Assembly: GCF_017744015.1 (NCBI RefSeq)
Contig: NZ_JAGHRA010000013.1
Span: forward strand, 57,156 to 121,155
Length of the DNA stretch: 64,000 bases
Source: Paracoccus sp. R12_2
GTDB taxonomy: Bacteria > Pseudomonadota > Alphaproteobacteria > Rhodobacterales > Rhodobacteraceae
Reading direction: 5' to 3'
Below, one piece after another: positions 18,255-27,094 of the stretch (within the stretch, counting starts at the first letter, position 1; every line of letters begins with the position of its first letter). The notes beneath the pieces were generated by a model. That model searched no databases and had not been told where the DNA came from. It saw only the letters and a list, made by a program, of their open reading frames with translations. The translations under genes were made by a program, and so were the position numbers.

Positions 18255-18317
18255 AATGTTCGCAGGTGCCAGGTAAATGTTCATCAATGAGTTACCAATT
18301 GACACAAGTGAACATTT
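18255..18317. promoter_or_regulatory. AATGTTC half-site cluster between tetR and the demethylase gene
   Basis: AATGTTC occurs at 18255-18261 and 18276-18282, exactly 21 bases (two helical turns) apart, and in inverted form (GAACATT) at 18310-18316. The inner pair extends to AAATGTTCA/TGAACATTT. A TTGACA at 18299-18304 lies between the arms and may be the -35 of the demethylase gene. The geometry suggests operator sites for the adjacent TetR protein. Confidence 0.45.
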
Positions 18318-18357
18318 TGTGTTTCTGGAAGCCGGTTCCACCGGCAAGAGGCAGGCC

Positions 18358-20394
18358 ATGTCCAATGATCCCCTTCTTCAGCCCTACCGGCTGAAGCATC
18401 TGACGCTTCGCAACCGGATCATGATCACCAGCCATGAACCGGCCTATCCCGAGGACGGGATGCCCAAGGACCGCTATCGCGCGTATCATGTCGAACGTGC
18501 CAAAGCCGGGGTTGCGCTGACCATGACCGCCGGTTCGGCCTCGGTGTCGCGCGACAGCCCGCCGGTCTTCAACAATATCCTCGCCTGGAAGGATGAGGTG
18601 GTCGGTTGGATGAAGCAGTTGGCAGACGAATGCCACGATCATGGCTGTGCCGTGATGATCCAGCTGACCCATCTTGGCCGTCGGACCCGCTGGGACAAGG
18701 CCGACTGGTTGCCGGTCGTATCACCGGGCCACGAACGCGAAGCCGCGCACCGGGCATTTCCCAAGAAGATGGAAGACTGGGACATCGCCCGCATCATCGA
18801 GGACTATGCCGACGCTGCGGAACGCATGCAGGCGGCGGGCCTCGATGGGATCGAATTGCAGGCCTATGGCCACCTGATGGACCAGTTCTGGTCGCCGCTG
18901 ACCAACGATCTCGACGGTCCCTATGGCGGCAGCCTGGACAACCGGCTGCGCTTCACCTTCGACATCCTGCGCCGCATTCGCGAACGCTGCGGTGACGAAT
19001 TCATCGTCGGCCTGCGCTATACCGGCGACGAGGATCTGCCGGGCGGACTGACCGCCCAGGACGGGTTGTCGATTTCCCGCAAGCTTAAGGACAGCGGGCT
19101 GGTCGACTTCCTGAATGTCGTGAAGGGTCATATCGACACCGATCCGGGCCTGACGGACGTGATCCCGATCCAGGGGATGCGCAATGCCCCACATCTGGAT
19201 TTCGCGGGAAGGATCCGCGCCGAGACGCAGTTTCCCACCTTTCATGCCGCCAAGATCCCTGACGTGGCCACGGCGCGCCATGCGATCGCCTCGGGCAAGC
19301 TGGACATGGTCGGCATGACCCGCGCCCACATGGCCGACCCGCATCTGGTGCGCAAGGTCATCGAGGGGCGCGAGGATGATATCCGGCCTTGTGTCGGTGC
19401 CAATTACTGCCTGGACCGCATTTATCAGGGCGGCATGGCGTTCTGCATCCACAACCCGGCCACGGGGCGCGAACAGACCCTGCCTCAGACGATCCAGCCA
19501 GCCGTGCGCGGCCGTCGCATCACCATCGTCGGCGCCGGCCCTGCGGGGATGGAGGCCGCGCGCGTCGCCGCCGAGCGCGGGCACGAGGTGACGGTCTTCG
19601 AGGCGGCAGACCAGCCCGGTGGCCAGATCCGCCTGACCGCGCAGCAGGAACGCCGCCGCGAAATGATCTCGATCATCGCGTGGCGGATGGCGCAATGCGA
19701 AAAGCACGGCGTGAAGTTTCATTTCAACAGCTTCGCCGATGCGGACACCGTGTCGCAGACGCTCCCCGACGACGTGATCATCGCCACAGGCGGCCTGCCG
19801 CATACCGAGGTGCTGCGCGATGGCAATGAGTTGGTCTGTTCGGCCTGGGACATCCTGTCGGGCGACGTCAAGCCGGGCGCGAACGTGCTGGTCTTTGACG
19901 ATGCGGGCGACCACGCGGGCCTGCAGGCGGCCGACATGATCGCCGCTACCGGTGCAAGCGTCGAGATCGTGACCCCGGATCGCAGCTTCGCGCCCGAGGT
20001 CATGGCGATGAACCTTGTGCCCTACATGCGCAGCCTGCAGCGGCGCGATGCGACCTTCACCGTCACCTGGCGACTGATGTCTGTGGCGCGCGACGGCAAC
20101 CTGTTGCGCGCGACGCTTGGCAGCGACTATGGCGACATGACCCGGGATCGGCTGGTCGATCAGGTTGTGATCAATCACGGCACCCGACCGCTTGACGACA
20201 TCTATTTCGACCTGAAGCCCTTATCCTCGAATCTGGGCGAGGTGGATTACGAGGCGTTGACCGGTGGCGTTCCGCAATCCGTGACGCGCAACTCTGACGG
20301 GCGGTTCCGCCTGTTCCGGATCGGCGACGCGGTGGCTGCCCGAAATACCCACGCGGCGATCCACGACGCGCTGCGGTTGGTCAAGGATCTGTGA
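18358..20394 (+). CDS. Old-Yellow-Enzyme-type flavin oxidoreductase, dimethylglycine/N-methylproline demethylase-like
   Basis: The 678-aa product has an N-terminal FMN TIM barrel (about 1-340), a cysteine cluster segment (345-363) and a C-terminal NAD/FAD-type domain with the GxGxxG motif VGAGPAGMEAARVAAERGH (about 387-405). This is the architecture of trimethylamine dehydrogenase, dienoyl-CoA reductase and the dimethylglycine or N-methylproline demethylases (DgcA, HpbA). The cluster reads C345-VG-A-NY-C351 and C363, so one of the four usual [4Fe-4S] cysteines is Ala. ATG at 18358 has AAGAGG upstream and begins where relatives begin. Demethylation of a methylated amine is the best guess and fits the nearby sarcosine oxidase genes; substrate unproven. 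Confidence 0.8.
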   Translation: MSNDPLLQPYRLKHLTLRNRIMITSHEPAYPEDGMPKDRYRAYHVERAKAGVALTMTAGSASVSRDSPPVFNNILAWKDEVVGWMKQLADECHDHGCAVMIQLTHLGRRTRWDKADWLPVVSPGHEREAAHRAFPKKMEDWDIARIIEDYADAAERMQAAGLDGIELQAYGHLMDQFWSPLTNDLDGPYGGSLDNRLRFTFDILRRIRERCGDEFIVGLRYTGDEDLPGGLTAQDGLSISRKLKDSGLVDFLNVVKGHIDTDPGLTDVIPIQGMRNAPHLDFAGRIRAETQFPTFHAAKIPDVATARHAIASGKLDMVGMTRAHMADPHLVRKVIEGREDDIRPCVGANYCLDRIYQGGMAFCIHNPATGREQTLPQTIQPAVRGRRITIVGAGPAGMEAARVAAERGHEVTVFEAADQPGGQIRLTAQQERRREMISIIAWRMAQCEKHGVKFHFNSFADADTVSQTLPDDVIIATGGLPHTEVLRDGNELVCSAWDILSGDVKPGANVLVFDDAGDHAGLQAADMIAATGASVEIVTPDRSFAPEVMAMNLVPYMRSLQRRDATFTVTWRLMSVARDGNLLRATLGSDYGDMTRDRLVDQVVINHGTRPLDDIYFDLKPLSSNLGEVDYEALTGGVPQSVTRNSDGRFRLFRIGDAVAARNTHAAIHDALRLVKDL

Positions 20395-20457
20395 CGGTCA
20401 GCGTGCCGGTCAGCATGGCTGTCCGGTGCGTTCACGATAGCGTTTCCGCCCTTCGGG

Positions 20458-21375
20458 TCAGCGGATCAACGATTGCAGCCAGATCCGGCCCTGATCGACC
20501 GATTCCCGGAACAACGACAATGCGTCCCCCAGTGCGCCAGCGTCGGCCATGCCCGGCGCCAGCAGGTACAGCGCCAGCCCGATTGCGGCGATCATCGCGG
20601 CAAGGCCGAAGCCGGTTCCGTATCCGCCAGCGCCAGGCGTCGTCGAGGCCTTTGGCGTATCCGTGGTGGCGGCGGGGAAATGCGCTGTCGGCAGGTCCAG
20701 TTCGGCGGCCGGATCGGGCTGCGGCGCAGGGGCGCCGACCAGCGCCCTTGTCGCGCCGGCCGGGGCAACAGGCTGCGGTTCCTCGAGGATGTCGGGCTGC
20801 GACCGACGCGGAAGCGCGAGGCGAGGGGGCTGCATCGCCTCACTTCGGGGCGGTTGCGATTGGGAAGCCCGTTTGCGTGGAACCGAGCTGCGTGGCGAAG
20901 CGTCCCCATCGCTTTGCACGGTGACGGTGGTCGCGGGCCAGTCGGGTTCGGTTTGGGCGACCTTCGCGATGGGCCGTCCTGCGGTGGCGGGCGACATGTT
21001 TTCTGCCCCGCCTGTTTCGGCCATGCGGGCGCGTCGTTCGTGTTCGACCTCGTCGCGTAGGATGTTCAGCACGCTTTCCGGAACGCGACGGCTTAGCGGC
21101 TTGGGATCCTGCGGATCCGATTCCGCTTCGTCCCGACCGCCCTCGCGACGGACCGTGGCGCCGGGTCCGAACGCCACGGTATAGGACATCTTCACGGGCT
21201 TGGCCGGTTCGCGCCCCTTACCGGCGCCGGCAACGCGGGCCGGTTCGGACTGCGACGCAAACCAGACCCGACCGCAGGCCGCGCATTCGACTTCGCGGCC
21301 TTTCTCGGGGATCGCCGAGGACGGCAGCCGGTATTCCGCGGCGCAGCCCGGACAGATCAACGTTATTTCAGCCAT
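20458..21375 (-). CDS. MJ0042-type zinc-ribbon protein with one C-terminal membrane helix
   Basis: The 305-aa product starts with a CxxC...CxxC zinc ribbon (CPGCAAEY at 9-16 and CAACGRVWF at 32-40), followed by a long Pro/Ala/Arg-rich linker, then one hydrophobic segment near 255-275 (GLAAMIAAIGLALYLLAP) and a short tail. It is divergent from ftsE by about 97 bases, an arrangement common in Rhodobacteraceae. The role is unknown; a membrane-anchored adaptor is possible. Confidence 0.8.
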   Translation of the reverse strand: MAEITLICPGCAAEYRLPSSAIPEKGREVECAACGRVWFASQSEPARVAGAGKGREPAKPVKMSYTVAFGPGATVRREGGRDEAESDPQDPKPLSRRVPESVLNILRDEVEHERRARMAETGGAENMSPATAGRPIAKVAQTEPDWPATTVTVQSDGDASPRSSVPRKRASQSQPPRSEAMQPPRLALPRRSQPDILEEPQPVAPAGATRALVGAPAPQPDPAAELDLPTAHFPAATTDTPKASTTPGAGGYGTGFGLAAMIAAIGLALYLLAPGMADAGALGDALSLFRESVDQGRIWLQSLIR

Positions 21376-21471
21376 GCCGACCCTCGCATTCGTCTGTGTG
21401 CTGTTTTATCAAGCGCGGGTCCGGCTTCCAAGCGGCCGGCGAACGATCCCGCAACAAAAAGGGGGTGGCGC

Positions 21472-22146
21472 TTGATCGAGATGCAGGAAGTCGGCTTCGG
21501 CTATCACGGAGGCTCTGATCTGTTGTCGAACATGACGCTCAGCCTGCAGCCGGGAATGTTCCATTTCCTGACCGGACCGTCGGGCGCGGGCAAGACGACG
21601 CTGCTGCGCCTGTGCTACGCCGATCTGTTGCCACGTTCGGGGCAGATGGGTGTTTTCGGCCAGGATCTGCGGGGGCTGGGGCGCGACGACATCGCGATGC
21701 TGCGGCGCCGGGTCGGCGTGGTGCATCAGGATCCGCAGTTCCTGGACCATCTGCCGGTGGCCGAAAATGTCGCGATGCCGCTGACCGTATCGGGGCAGGC
21801 GGTGGACATGGAGGCGTTGCGCGATCTTCTGGGGTGGGTGCAACTGTCGCAGCAGGCGCGGGCGTTGCCGCCTTCGCTGTCGGGCGGCGAACGGCAGCGC
21901 GCGGCGCTGGCCCGTGCGGTGATCCTGTCGCCCGATCTGGTGCTGGCGGACGAGCCGACCGGCAACCTGGACTGGGACATGTCGATGCGGCTGATGCAGT
22001 TGCTGATCGAACTGAACAAATCGGGCAAGACCGTTCTGGTGGCGACCCATGACCTGAACCTGATCCGCGCCACCAAGGCGCAGGTGGCGGCGCGGGTTTT
22101 GCGAATCGCGGGCGGAACCTTGCACCTGGCGGGGGCGGATCTGTGA
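21472..22146 (+). CDS. ftsE: Cell division ATP-binding protein FtsE
   Basis: ABC ATPase that with FtsX controls septal peptidoglycan hydrolases. The 224-aa product has Walker A GPSGAGKTTLLRL, signature LSGGERQRAALARA and Walker B LVLADEPTGNLD. I use the TTG at 21472 because GGGGGTGG lies at the right distance and the product then begins MIE, as most FtsE do; an in-frame ATG three codons later is poorly spaced. Overlaps ftsX. Confidence 0.95.
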   Translation: MIEMQEVGFGYHGGSDLLSNMTLSLQPGMFHFLTGPSGAGKTTLLRLCYADLLPRSGQMGVFGQDLRGLGRDDIAMLRRRVGVVHQDPQFLDHLPVAENVAMPLTVSGQAVDMEALRDLLGWVQLSQQARALPPSLSGGERQRAALARAVILSPDLVLADEPTGNLDWDMSMRLMQLLIELNKSGKTVLVATHDLNLIRATKAQVAARVLRIAGGTLHLAGADL

Positions 22147-23072
22147 TGCGACGGGATTTCAGGGCGCTGAACCTGCGGGCCTTGTGGCAGGGGCTGCTGC
22201 GCAGCGATGGCGGCAAGGGCGACCGAATCGTTCCGCCGACCGGTTACACGGCGCAATTGACGCTGTTCGCGGCGGGGGCGATGGCGTTTCTTGCGGTCTT
22301 CGCGCTGGCGCTGGCGCTGGCGACCGGGCGGCTGGCGGATCGATGGTCCTCGCAACTGGCGCAGTCGGTCACGGTGCGCGTCAGCGCGCCCGCCGCCGAA
22401 CAGGACGCGCGGACCCAGGCGGTCATGCAGATCCTGCAGACGACACCCGGCGCCGGCACGCCGCATCTGATGCCCGAGGACGAGGTGGCACAGCTTCTGG
22501 CACCGTGGTTCGGCCCCGACATGCCGGTGGACGCGTTGCCGGTTCCGTCGCTGATCGACCTGCCGATCGACAACGGCGAATTCGACCCCGATGGCCTGCG
22601 GCTGCGCCTTGAGGCCGAGGCGCCGGGCGCGGTGCTGGACGATCACACGCAGTGGCGGCGCCCGCTGGTTTCCGCGGCCAACCGGCTGCGGGTTCTTGGG
22701 GTGATTTCGCTGTTGCTGATCGCGGCGGCGTCTGCGGCGATGATCACGCTGGCCGCAAAGGCGGCGCTGGCCGCGAACGGGCAGGTGATCCGCGTGCTGC
22801 GTCTGATCGGCGCGCGGGATATCACCATCGCGACGGCCTTCGTGCGCCGGTTCACCCACCGGGCCGCGATCGGCGCGGCAGTGGGAACGATGTTCGGGAT
22901 GGGCGCGGTGGCGTTGCTTCCCGACATGGATGCCGCTGGCGGCTTCCTGACCGGGCTGGGATTTCAGGGCTGGGGCTGGCTTCTGCCGCTGCTGATCCCC
23001 GTGACCGCCGCCGGGGTCGGTTTCTTCGCAACTAGGTGGGCCGCACTGAAGATGCTGGGAGCGGTCAGATGA
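22146..23072 (+). CDS. ftsX: Cell division membrane protein FtsX
   Basis: The 308-aa product has a basic cytoplasmic N-terminus, a first helix near 38-58, a periplasmic domain and three C-terminal helices, with the FtsX-family block RVLRLIGARDITIA near 217. It partners FtsE in activating amidases at the septum. The start uses the TGATG overlap with ftsE, and its end overlaps the acyltransferase gene, so the three genes are one operon. Confidence 0.92.
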   Translation: MRRDFRALNLRALWQGLLRSDGGKGDRIVPPTGYTAQLTLFAAGAMAFLAVFALALALATGRLADRWSSQLAQSVTVRVSAPAAEQDARTQAVMQILQTTPGAGTPHLMPEDEVAQLLAPWFGPDMPVDALPVPSLIDLPIDNGEFDPDGLRLRLEAEAPGAVLDDHTQWRRPLVSAANRLRVLGVISLLLIAAASAAMITLAAKAALAANGQVIRVLRLIGARDITIATAFVRRFTHRAAIGAAVGTMFGMGAVALLPDMDAAGGFLTGLGFQGWGWLLPLLIPVTAAGVGFFATRWAALKMLGAVR

Positions 23073-23851
23073 GCGCGCGTTCGGCGTCTCCCGTGCCCGG
23101 CAGACTGGGGCCATGGCAGTACCTGCAGAACGCGATCTACTACCTGCATGTCGGCGTGGCGACGCTGTTGATCGGGCTGTTCGGTCTGCCCTTCGTGGCG
23201 TTGCGTGGCCGGCAGGCCGCGAACACGGTGGCGACGCGCTGGATCGGCTATATGCTGTGGGCGGCGCGGTTGCATCTGGGCGTCACCTGCGAGGTACGCG
23301 GAACACCCCCGACGGATGATTGCATCGTCGCGGCCAAGCATCAGTGTTTCCTGGATATTCTGGTCATCGCCCATGCCCTGCCGCGGCGCGCCTTCATCAT
23401 GAAGCGCGAGGTGATGCGGGTGCCCGTGATGGGCTGGTATGCTTGGAAGGTCGGCTGCATTCCGATTGACCGGTCACGCGGCCGGGATGCGCTGCGCGCG
23501 ATCTCGACCGAGGTGAACGGCCGCATCACCTCGGCCGAGGGGTTGGGCCAGCTTATCATCTATCCCGAGGGCACGCGGACCCGGCCGGGCGAGCGGCGCG
23601 ACTACAAGCACGGGACCGGAACGCTGCGCGCAGCGACGGGGCTGCGCGTGGTGCCGGTGGCGGTCAATACCGGGCTGTTCTGGCCGCGCAAGGGCTGGGG
23701 CGTCAGGCCGGGACGCGCGGTCGTCGAATTCCTGCCGGTGATCGAACCGGACATGCCACGACAGGCCTTCATGCCGCGGCTTCAGGCAGAGATCGAGGTG
23801 AATTCCGACCGCCTGATGGCCGAGGCCGGTTTCCGGCAGGACGCGACCTGA
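23069..23851 (+). CDS. 1-acyl-sn-glycerol-3-phosphate acyltransferase (PlsC family)
   Basis: Phospholipid acyltransferase, 260 aa, with one N-terminal membrane segment (about 24-44). The catalytic HX4D motif is KHQCFLD and the substrate-binding motif is IYPEGTRTRPG. The ATG at 23069 overlaps the ftsX stop (ATGA). It probably makes phosphatidic acid from lysophosphatidic acid; whether it is the main plsC or a paralogue cannot be seen here. Confidence 0.9.
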   Translation: MSARSASPVPGRLGPWQYLQNAIYYLHVGVATLLIGLFGLPFVALRGRQAANTVATRWIGYMLWAARLHLGVTCEVRGTPPTDDCIVAAKHQCFLDILVIAHALPRRAFIMKREVMRVPVMGWYAWKVGCIPIDRSRGRDALRAISTEVNGRITSAEGLGQLIIYPEGTRTRPGERRDYKHGTGTLRAATGLRVVPVAVNTGLFWPRKGWGVRPGRAVVEFLPVIEPDMPRQAFMPRLQAEIEVNSDRLMAEAGFRQDAT

Positions 23852-23873
23852 TCCACAGTCCTTGTGGGGGACG

Positions 23874-24020
23874 TGTTGCGCGCAACATCTGCGTGCGTTG
23901 CGTGATGCCGCCGGTCGGGGCGACGCGTCGAAAATGCCGGGAAATGCTGGGAATTGCGCCTCACACCGCGTGCACCGTGGCAGCACAGGCCGTGCACAGC
24001 ACGTACACAGCTTGCGCGCG
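23874..24020. repeat. Dispersed intergenic repeat, copy A
   Basis: Related to the segment at 48550-48705. Block 1 is the perfect palindrome TGTTGCGCGCAACA (23874-23887) followed by GCGTGCGTTGC. Block 2 is GACGCG..GAAAA.GCCGGG. Block 3, about 60 bases, aligns without gaps (roughly 80% identity by eye) and ends GTACACAGCTTGCGC. The repeat fills the convergent gap between plsC and the MFS gene. Short frames cross it, but substitutions between copies hit all codon positions, so coding is not supported. Confidence 0.65.
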
Positions 24021-24062
24021 GTGGGTGTTGCGTGGCCTCATCAACCGGGCGACGGCGCGCCG

Positions 24063-25334
24063 TCACGTCGCGTCGGCGGGCTGAGTGTCAGAGCCAGCCT
24101 CGGCCTGTTCGGCGGCCCAGACGCCCGCCGCCTCGACCGCGACCGATGAGGTGGTGGGCAGGACGCCCAGATAGCTTTCGGTCTGATCGGCGGGCAGGGT
24201 CGTGCTTTGCGTCATGCGATACAGCGCATAAAGGGCAATCGCCGCGAACAGCGATCCCAGTGCGGGCCAGAAGGCGAACGGACCGAACCGTTGCATCGCC
24301 CAGCCCGCGACCATCGGACCGGCGATGGCGCCCAGCCCGAAGGTGAAGACCAGCCCGCCCGAGGCGGCGGGCATGTCCTCGACCGGCAGCGAATCGTTGG
24401 TATAGGCCAGAAACAGCGCATAAAGCGGCGTCGTCACCCCGCCTGCCAGAAATGCCGCCGCCATCAGAACCCACAGCCCGCCCCCGGCAATCCAGGCCAA
24501 GGCACAGGATGCGGCCCCCAGAAGCGCCGCGCCGAAGATCAGCCGCCGGCGATCCATCCGGTCCGACAGCCAGCCGATCGGGTATTGCAGCAGCAGCGCG
24601 CCGGCAAACAGCATGGCCACGAACAGCGCGATGCGCGCCGCCGACATGCCGATCTGCGTGCCGAACACCGCGCCCATCCCGGATTGCGTCGCATAGACCG
24701 CGCCAAGCAGGAAGATCCCCACCGTCCCCAGGGGCGAGGCGCGGAACAGGCCGCGCAGCGACATCGGACGGGCGACGTCGACCACCGGCGCGGGCGTCAC
24801 GGACAGCAGGATCGGCGCGAACGAGATCGACACCAGGATCGAGGCGCCGATGAACAGGACCGAGGTTCCGGCGTCGCCAAGCGTCAGCAGGCCCTGCGCG
24901 CCGATGATCCCCAGCGTCTGCGCGATCATGTAGGCCGACAGCACCTTGCCGCGCGTCTCGTTCGTGGCGGCGGCGTTCAGCCAGCTTTCGGCAGCGACAT
25001 AGATCCCCGACATGCAGAACCCGACCAGCAGGCGCAGCAGCGTCCAGGCCCATGGCTCGGTCAGCAGGGGAAACGCGATCAGACCGGCGGACATGAAACT
25101 GCCCAGTGCCGCGAAGACCCGCACATGACCCACGCGCCGGATCATCCGTGGGGTGATTCGCGCGCCCGACAGGAAGCCCGCGAAATAGCCCGATGTGACC
25201 ACGGCCAGTTCGACCGACGAGAATCCCTCGATCCCGCCGCGCAGGCCGATCAGCGTGAAATGCATGCCGTTGCCCAGCATGATCAGCACGATCCCGACAA
25301 GCAGCGCCCAGACGCCGGACAGGACATGAATCAT
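24063..25334 (-). CDS. Major facilitator superfamily transporter
   Basis: The 423-aa product has 12 predicted hydrophobic segments and MFS loop motifs such as GYFAGFLSGARITPRMIRR between helices 2 and 3 and PIGWLSDRMDRRR in the central part. It resembles YcaD-like permeases. AGGGGGAA lies six bases before the ATG. The last 40 residues form a soluble Ala/Glu/Thr-rich tail. It is transcribed alone. Substrate not predictable. Confidence 0.9.
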   Translation of the reverse strand: MIHVLSGVWALLVGIVLIMLGNGMHFTLIGLRGGIEGFSSVELAVVTSGYFAGFLSGARITPRMIRRVGHVRVFAALGSFMSAGLIAFPLLTEPWAWTLLRLLVGFCMSGIYVAAESWLNAAATNETRGKVLSAYMIAQTLGIIGAQGLLTLGDAGTSVLFIGASILVSISFAPILLSVTPAPVVDVARPMSLRGLFRASPLGTVGIFLLGAVYATQSGMGAVFGTQIGMSAARIALFVAMLFAGALLLQYPIGWLSDRMDRRRLIFGAALLGAASCALAWIAGGGLWVLMAAAFLAGGVTTPLYALFLAYTNDSLPVEDMPAASGGLVFTFGLGAIAGPMVAGWAMQRFGPFAFWPALGSLFAAIALYALYRMTQSTTLPADQTESYLGVLPTTSSVAVEAAGVWAAEQAEAGSDTQPADAT

Positions 25335-25474
25335 GGATTTCCCCCTCGCGCGCGGTGTGCCTTGCGGGACAGGGTTAGTCGCGGTCGCGCGCGGGTCTGG
25401 CGATTTTGCGTCCTTGCCGGGCCTGTTTGCGACAAAGCTGCCGCATCAGGGCGCGTGGCAAGGACAGAATCGGA

Positions 25475-26434
25475 TCAGGCCAGCGATCTGGAGCCCATCG
25501 ACAGGAATTTCTGGCGACGGTCCTTGATCAGATCGGCGGGTTTCTTGCCCGTCAGATCCTTCAGCATCGCGGCGATCTCGGTGCCGACGGCCTCGATCGC
25601 GGCCTTGCTGTCACGCTGCGCACCGCCAAGCGGTTCGGCGATGACGCGATCGATGACACCCAGCTTCTTCAGATCCTGCGCGGTCAGCCGCAGCGCCTCG
25701 GCCGCGTCGCGCATCTTGTCGGCGTCCTTCCAGAGAATCGAGGCGCAGCCCTCGGGCGAGATCACGGAATAGATCGAATGTTCCAGCATCGCGATCCGGT
25801 TTGCGGTGGCAAAGGCCACGGCGCCGCCCGATCCACCCTCGCCGATGATGACGCTGACCAGCGGCACGCCGATATCCAGGCATTTCTGGGTGCAGCGGGC
25901 GATCGCCTCGCTTTGGCCGCGTTCCTCGGCGCCCTTGCCGGGATAGGCGCCGGGCGTGTCCACCAGCGTGATCACCGGCAGGCCGAAGCGGTGCGCCATG
26001 TCCATCAGCCGGATCGCCTTGCGATACCCTTCGGGCCGGGCCATGCCGAAATTGTGGTGGATGCGGGACTTGGTATCGTTGCCCTTCTCGTGGCCGATCA
26101 CCACGCAGGGTTCATCGTTGAAGCGCGCCAGCCCGCCCATCACCGCATGGTCGTCACCAAAGGCGCGGTCGCCGGCCAGGGGCGTGTATTCCGAGAACAG
26201 CGCGTCGATATAGTTGCGGCAATGCGGCCGGTCGGGGTGGCGGGCCACCTGCGTCTTTCGCCACGGGTCCAGATTCTTGTAGAGATCCTTCAGCAGGTCG
26301 CCGGCCTTCTTGTCCAGCGCGACGGCCTCTTTCTCGACATCGACGGCATCCTCGGCCTTGCGGGCCATGGCGCGCAGTTCCTCGGCCTTGCCTTCCATGT
26401 CGGCCAGCGGCTTTTCGAAATCCAGATAGACCAT
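25475..26434 (-). CDS. accA: Acetyl-CoA carboxylase carboxyltransferase subunit alpha
   Basis: Transfers the carboxyl group from biotin to acetyl-CoA in the first step of fatty acid synthesis. The 319-aa length and opening [10 protein letters not shown] are typical. The conserved oxyanion-hole glycine block [15 protein letters not shown] and the [10 protein letters not shown] segment are present. The ATG at 26434 is chosen because the longer frame adds 27 residues with no family match. Confidence 0.96.
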   Translation of the reverse strand: MVYLDFEKPLADMEGKAEELRAMARKAEDAVDVEKEAVALDKKAGDLLKDLYKNLDPWRKTQVARHPDRPHCRNYIDALFSEYTPLAGDRAFGDDHAVMGGLARFNDEPCVVIGHEKGNDTKSRIHHNFGMARPEGYRKAIRLMDMAHRFGLPVITLVDTPGAYPGKGAEERGQSEAIARCTQKCLDIGVPLVSVIIGEGGSGGAVAFATANRIAMLEHSIYSVISPEGCASILWKDADKMRDAAEALRLTAQDLKKLGVIDRVIAEPLGGAQRDSKAAIEAVGTEIAAMLKDLTGKKPADLIKDRRQKFLSMGSRSLA

Positions 26435-26517
26435 GCGCGGGGGCTCCGGGGCTGTTGGCGTTCCGGCCCCTATATGAGCGGGGACGCGTCGGAATGCAAC
26501 GCGGGCCGCACGCACGC

Positions 26518-26540
26518 GGGTATTTGGGCAAAGAAGAAGG
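26518..26540 (+). repeat. Short repeat GGGTATTTGGGCAAAGAAGAAGG
   Basis: A 23-base sequence repeated at 29948-29970 with three differences (TATTTG/TATCTG, AAGAAG/AAGAGG). This copy lies between accA and the L,D-transpeptidase gene, downstream of the latter's stop. Both copies read on the plus strand and are purine-rich at the 3' end. Confidence 0.55.
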
Positions 26541-26548
26541 GGGAGCGA

Positions 26549-27094
26549 TCAGGGCAGGATCTCGACCGGGGTGCCGATCGCGGTGGCGGCGAACACCTCG
26601 CGGATCTGGGGGTCGGCGATGGCGATGCAGCCGGCGGTCCAGTCGCCGTCCAGAACCTCGCCGTCCGGGCGCTGGTTCGGCTGGCCGTGGATCATGATGT
26701 CGCCGCCGGGATCGACGCCCTGACGGGCCGCCCGGGCGCGGTCCTGCGGGCGCGGATAATCAAGGCCGAGCGACAGGTGATAGGCGCTGGCGGTGTTGCG
26801 GCGGTCGACCCGGAACAGCCCTTCGGGGGTCTTGCCGTCGCCCTGCTGGCGTTTGTCGCCGACCGGCGCGAAGCCAAGCGCGATCCGGTAGGTTTTCAGC
26901 GGCTGCCCGTCGCGAAAGACGGTCATGCGCCGGGCCGATTTCCGGATCTCGATGCGGTCCACCGGGCCGGTCAGCGCCGCGCTGTCGGGCGGGGGCGGGG
27001 TGAGGACCGGCCGCTGCGGGACCAGCATCAGCCAGCCGGCCCAGATCAGCAGGACCAGCGTCAGCCCCGAGAACAGCCGCGCCAGCAGCCTCAT
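26549..27094 (-). CDS. L,D-transpeptidase (YkuD) family protein
   Basis: The 181-aa product has an N-terminal membrane anchor (residues 2-22) then a YkuD domain with the catalytic pattern IMIHGQPN ... GDWTAGCIAI, Cys being the nucleophile. It probably makes peptidoglycan 3-3 cross-links or anchors proteins in the periplasm. The ATG at 27094 overlaps the aminotransferase stop; the longer frame upstream lies inside the aminotransferase gene. Confidence 0.9.
   Translation of the reverse strand: MRLLARLFSGLTLVLLIWAGWLMLVPQRPVLTPPPPDSAALTGPVDRIEIRKSARRMTVFRDGQPLKTYRIALGFAPVGDKRQQGDGKTPEGLFRVDRRNTASAYHLSLGLDYPRPQDRARAARQGVDPGGDIMIHGQPNQRPDGEVLDGDWTAGCIAIADPQIREVFAATAIGTPVEILP

Noticed and set aside
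23893..24084. Short coding gene in the convergent repeat (copy A), with a similar frame in copy B (ACTxAAxxVHSxYTACAR)
   Set aside because: The peptide similarity follows from DNA similarity; differences between copies fall on all codon positions, with no synonymous bias and no ribosome-binding site.
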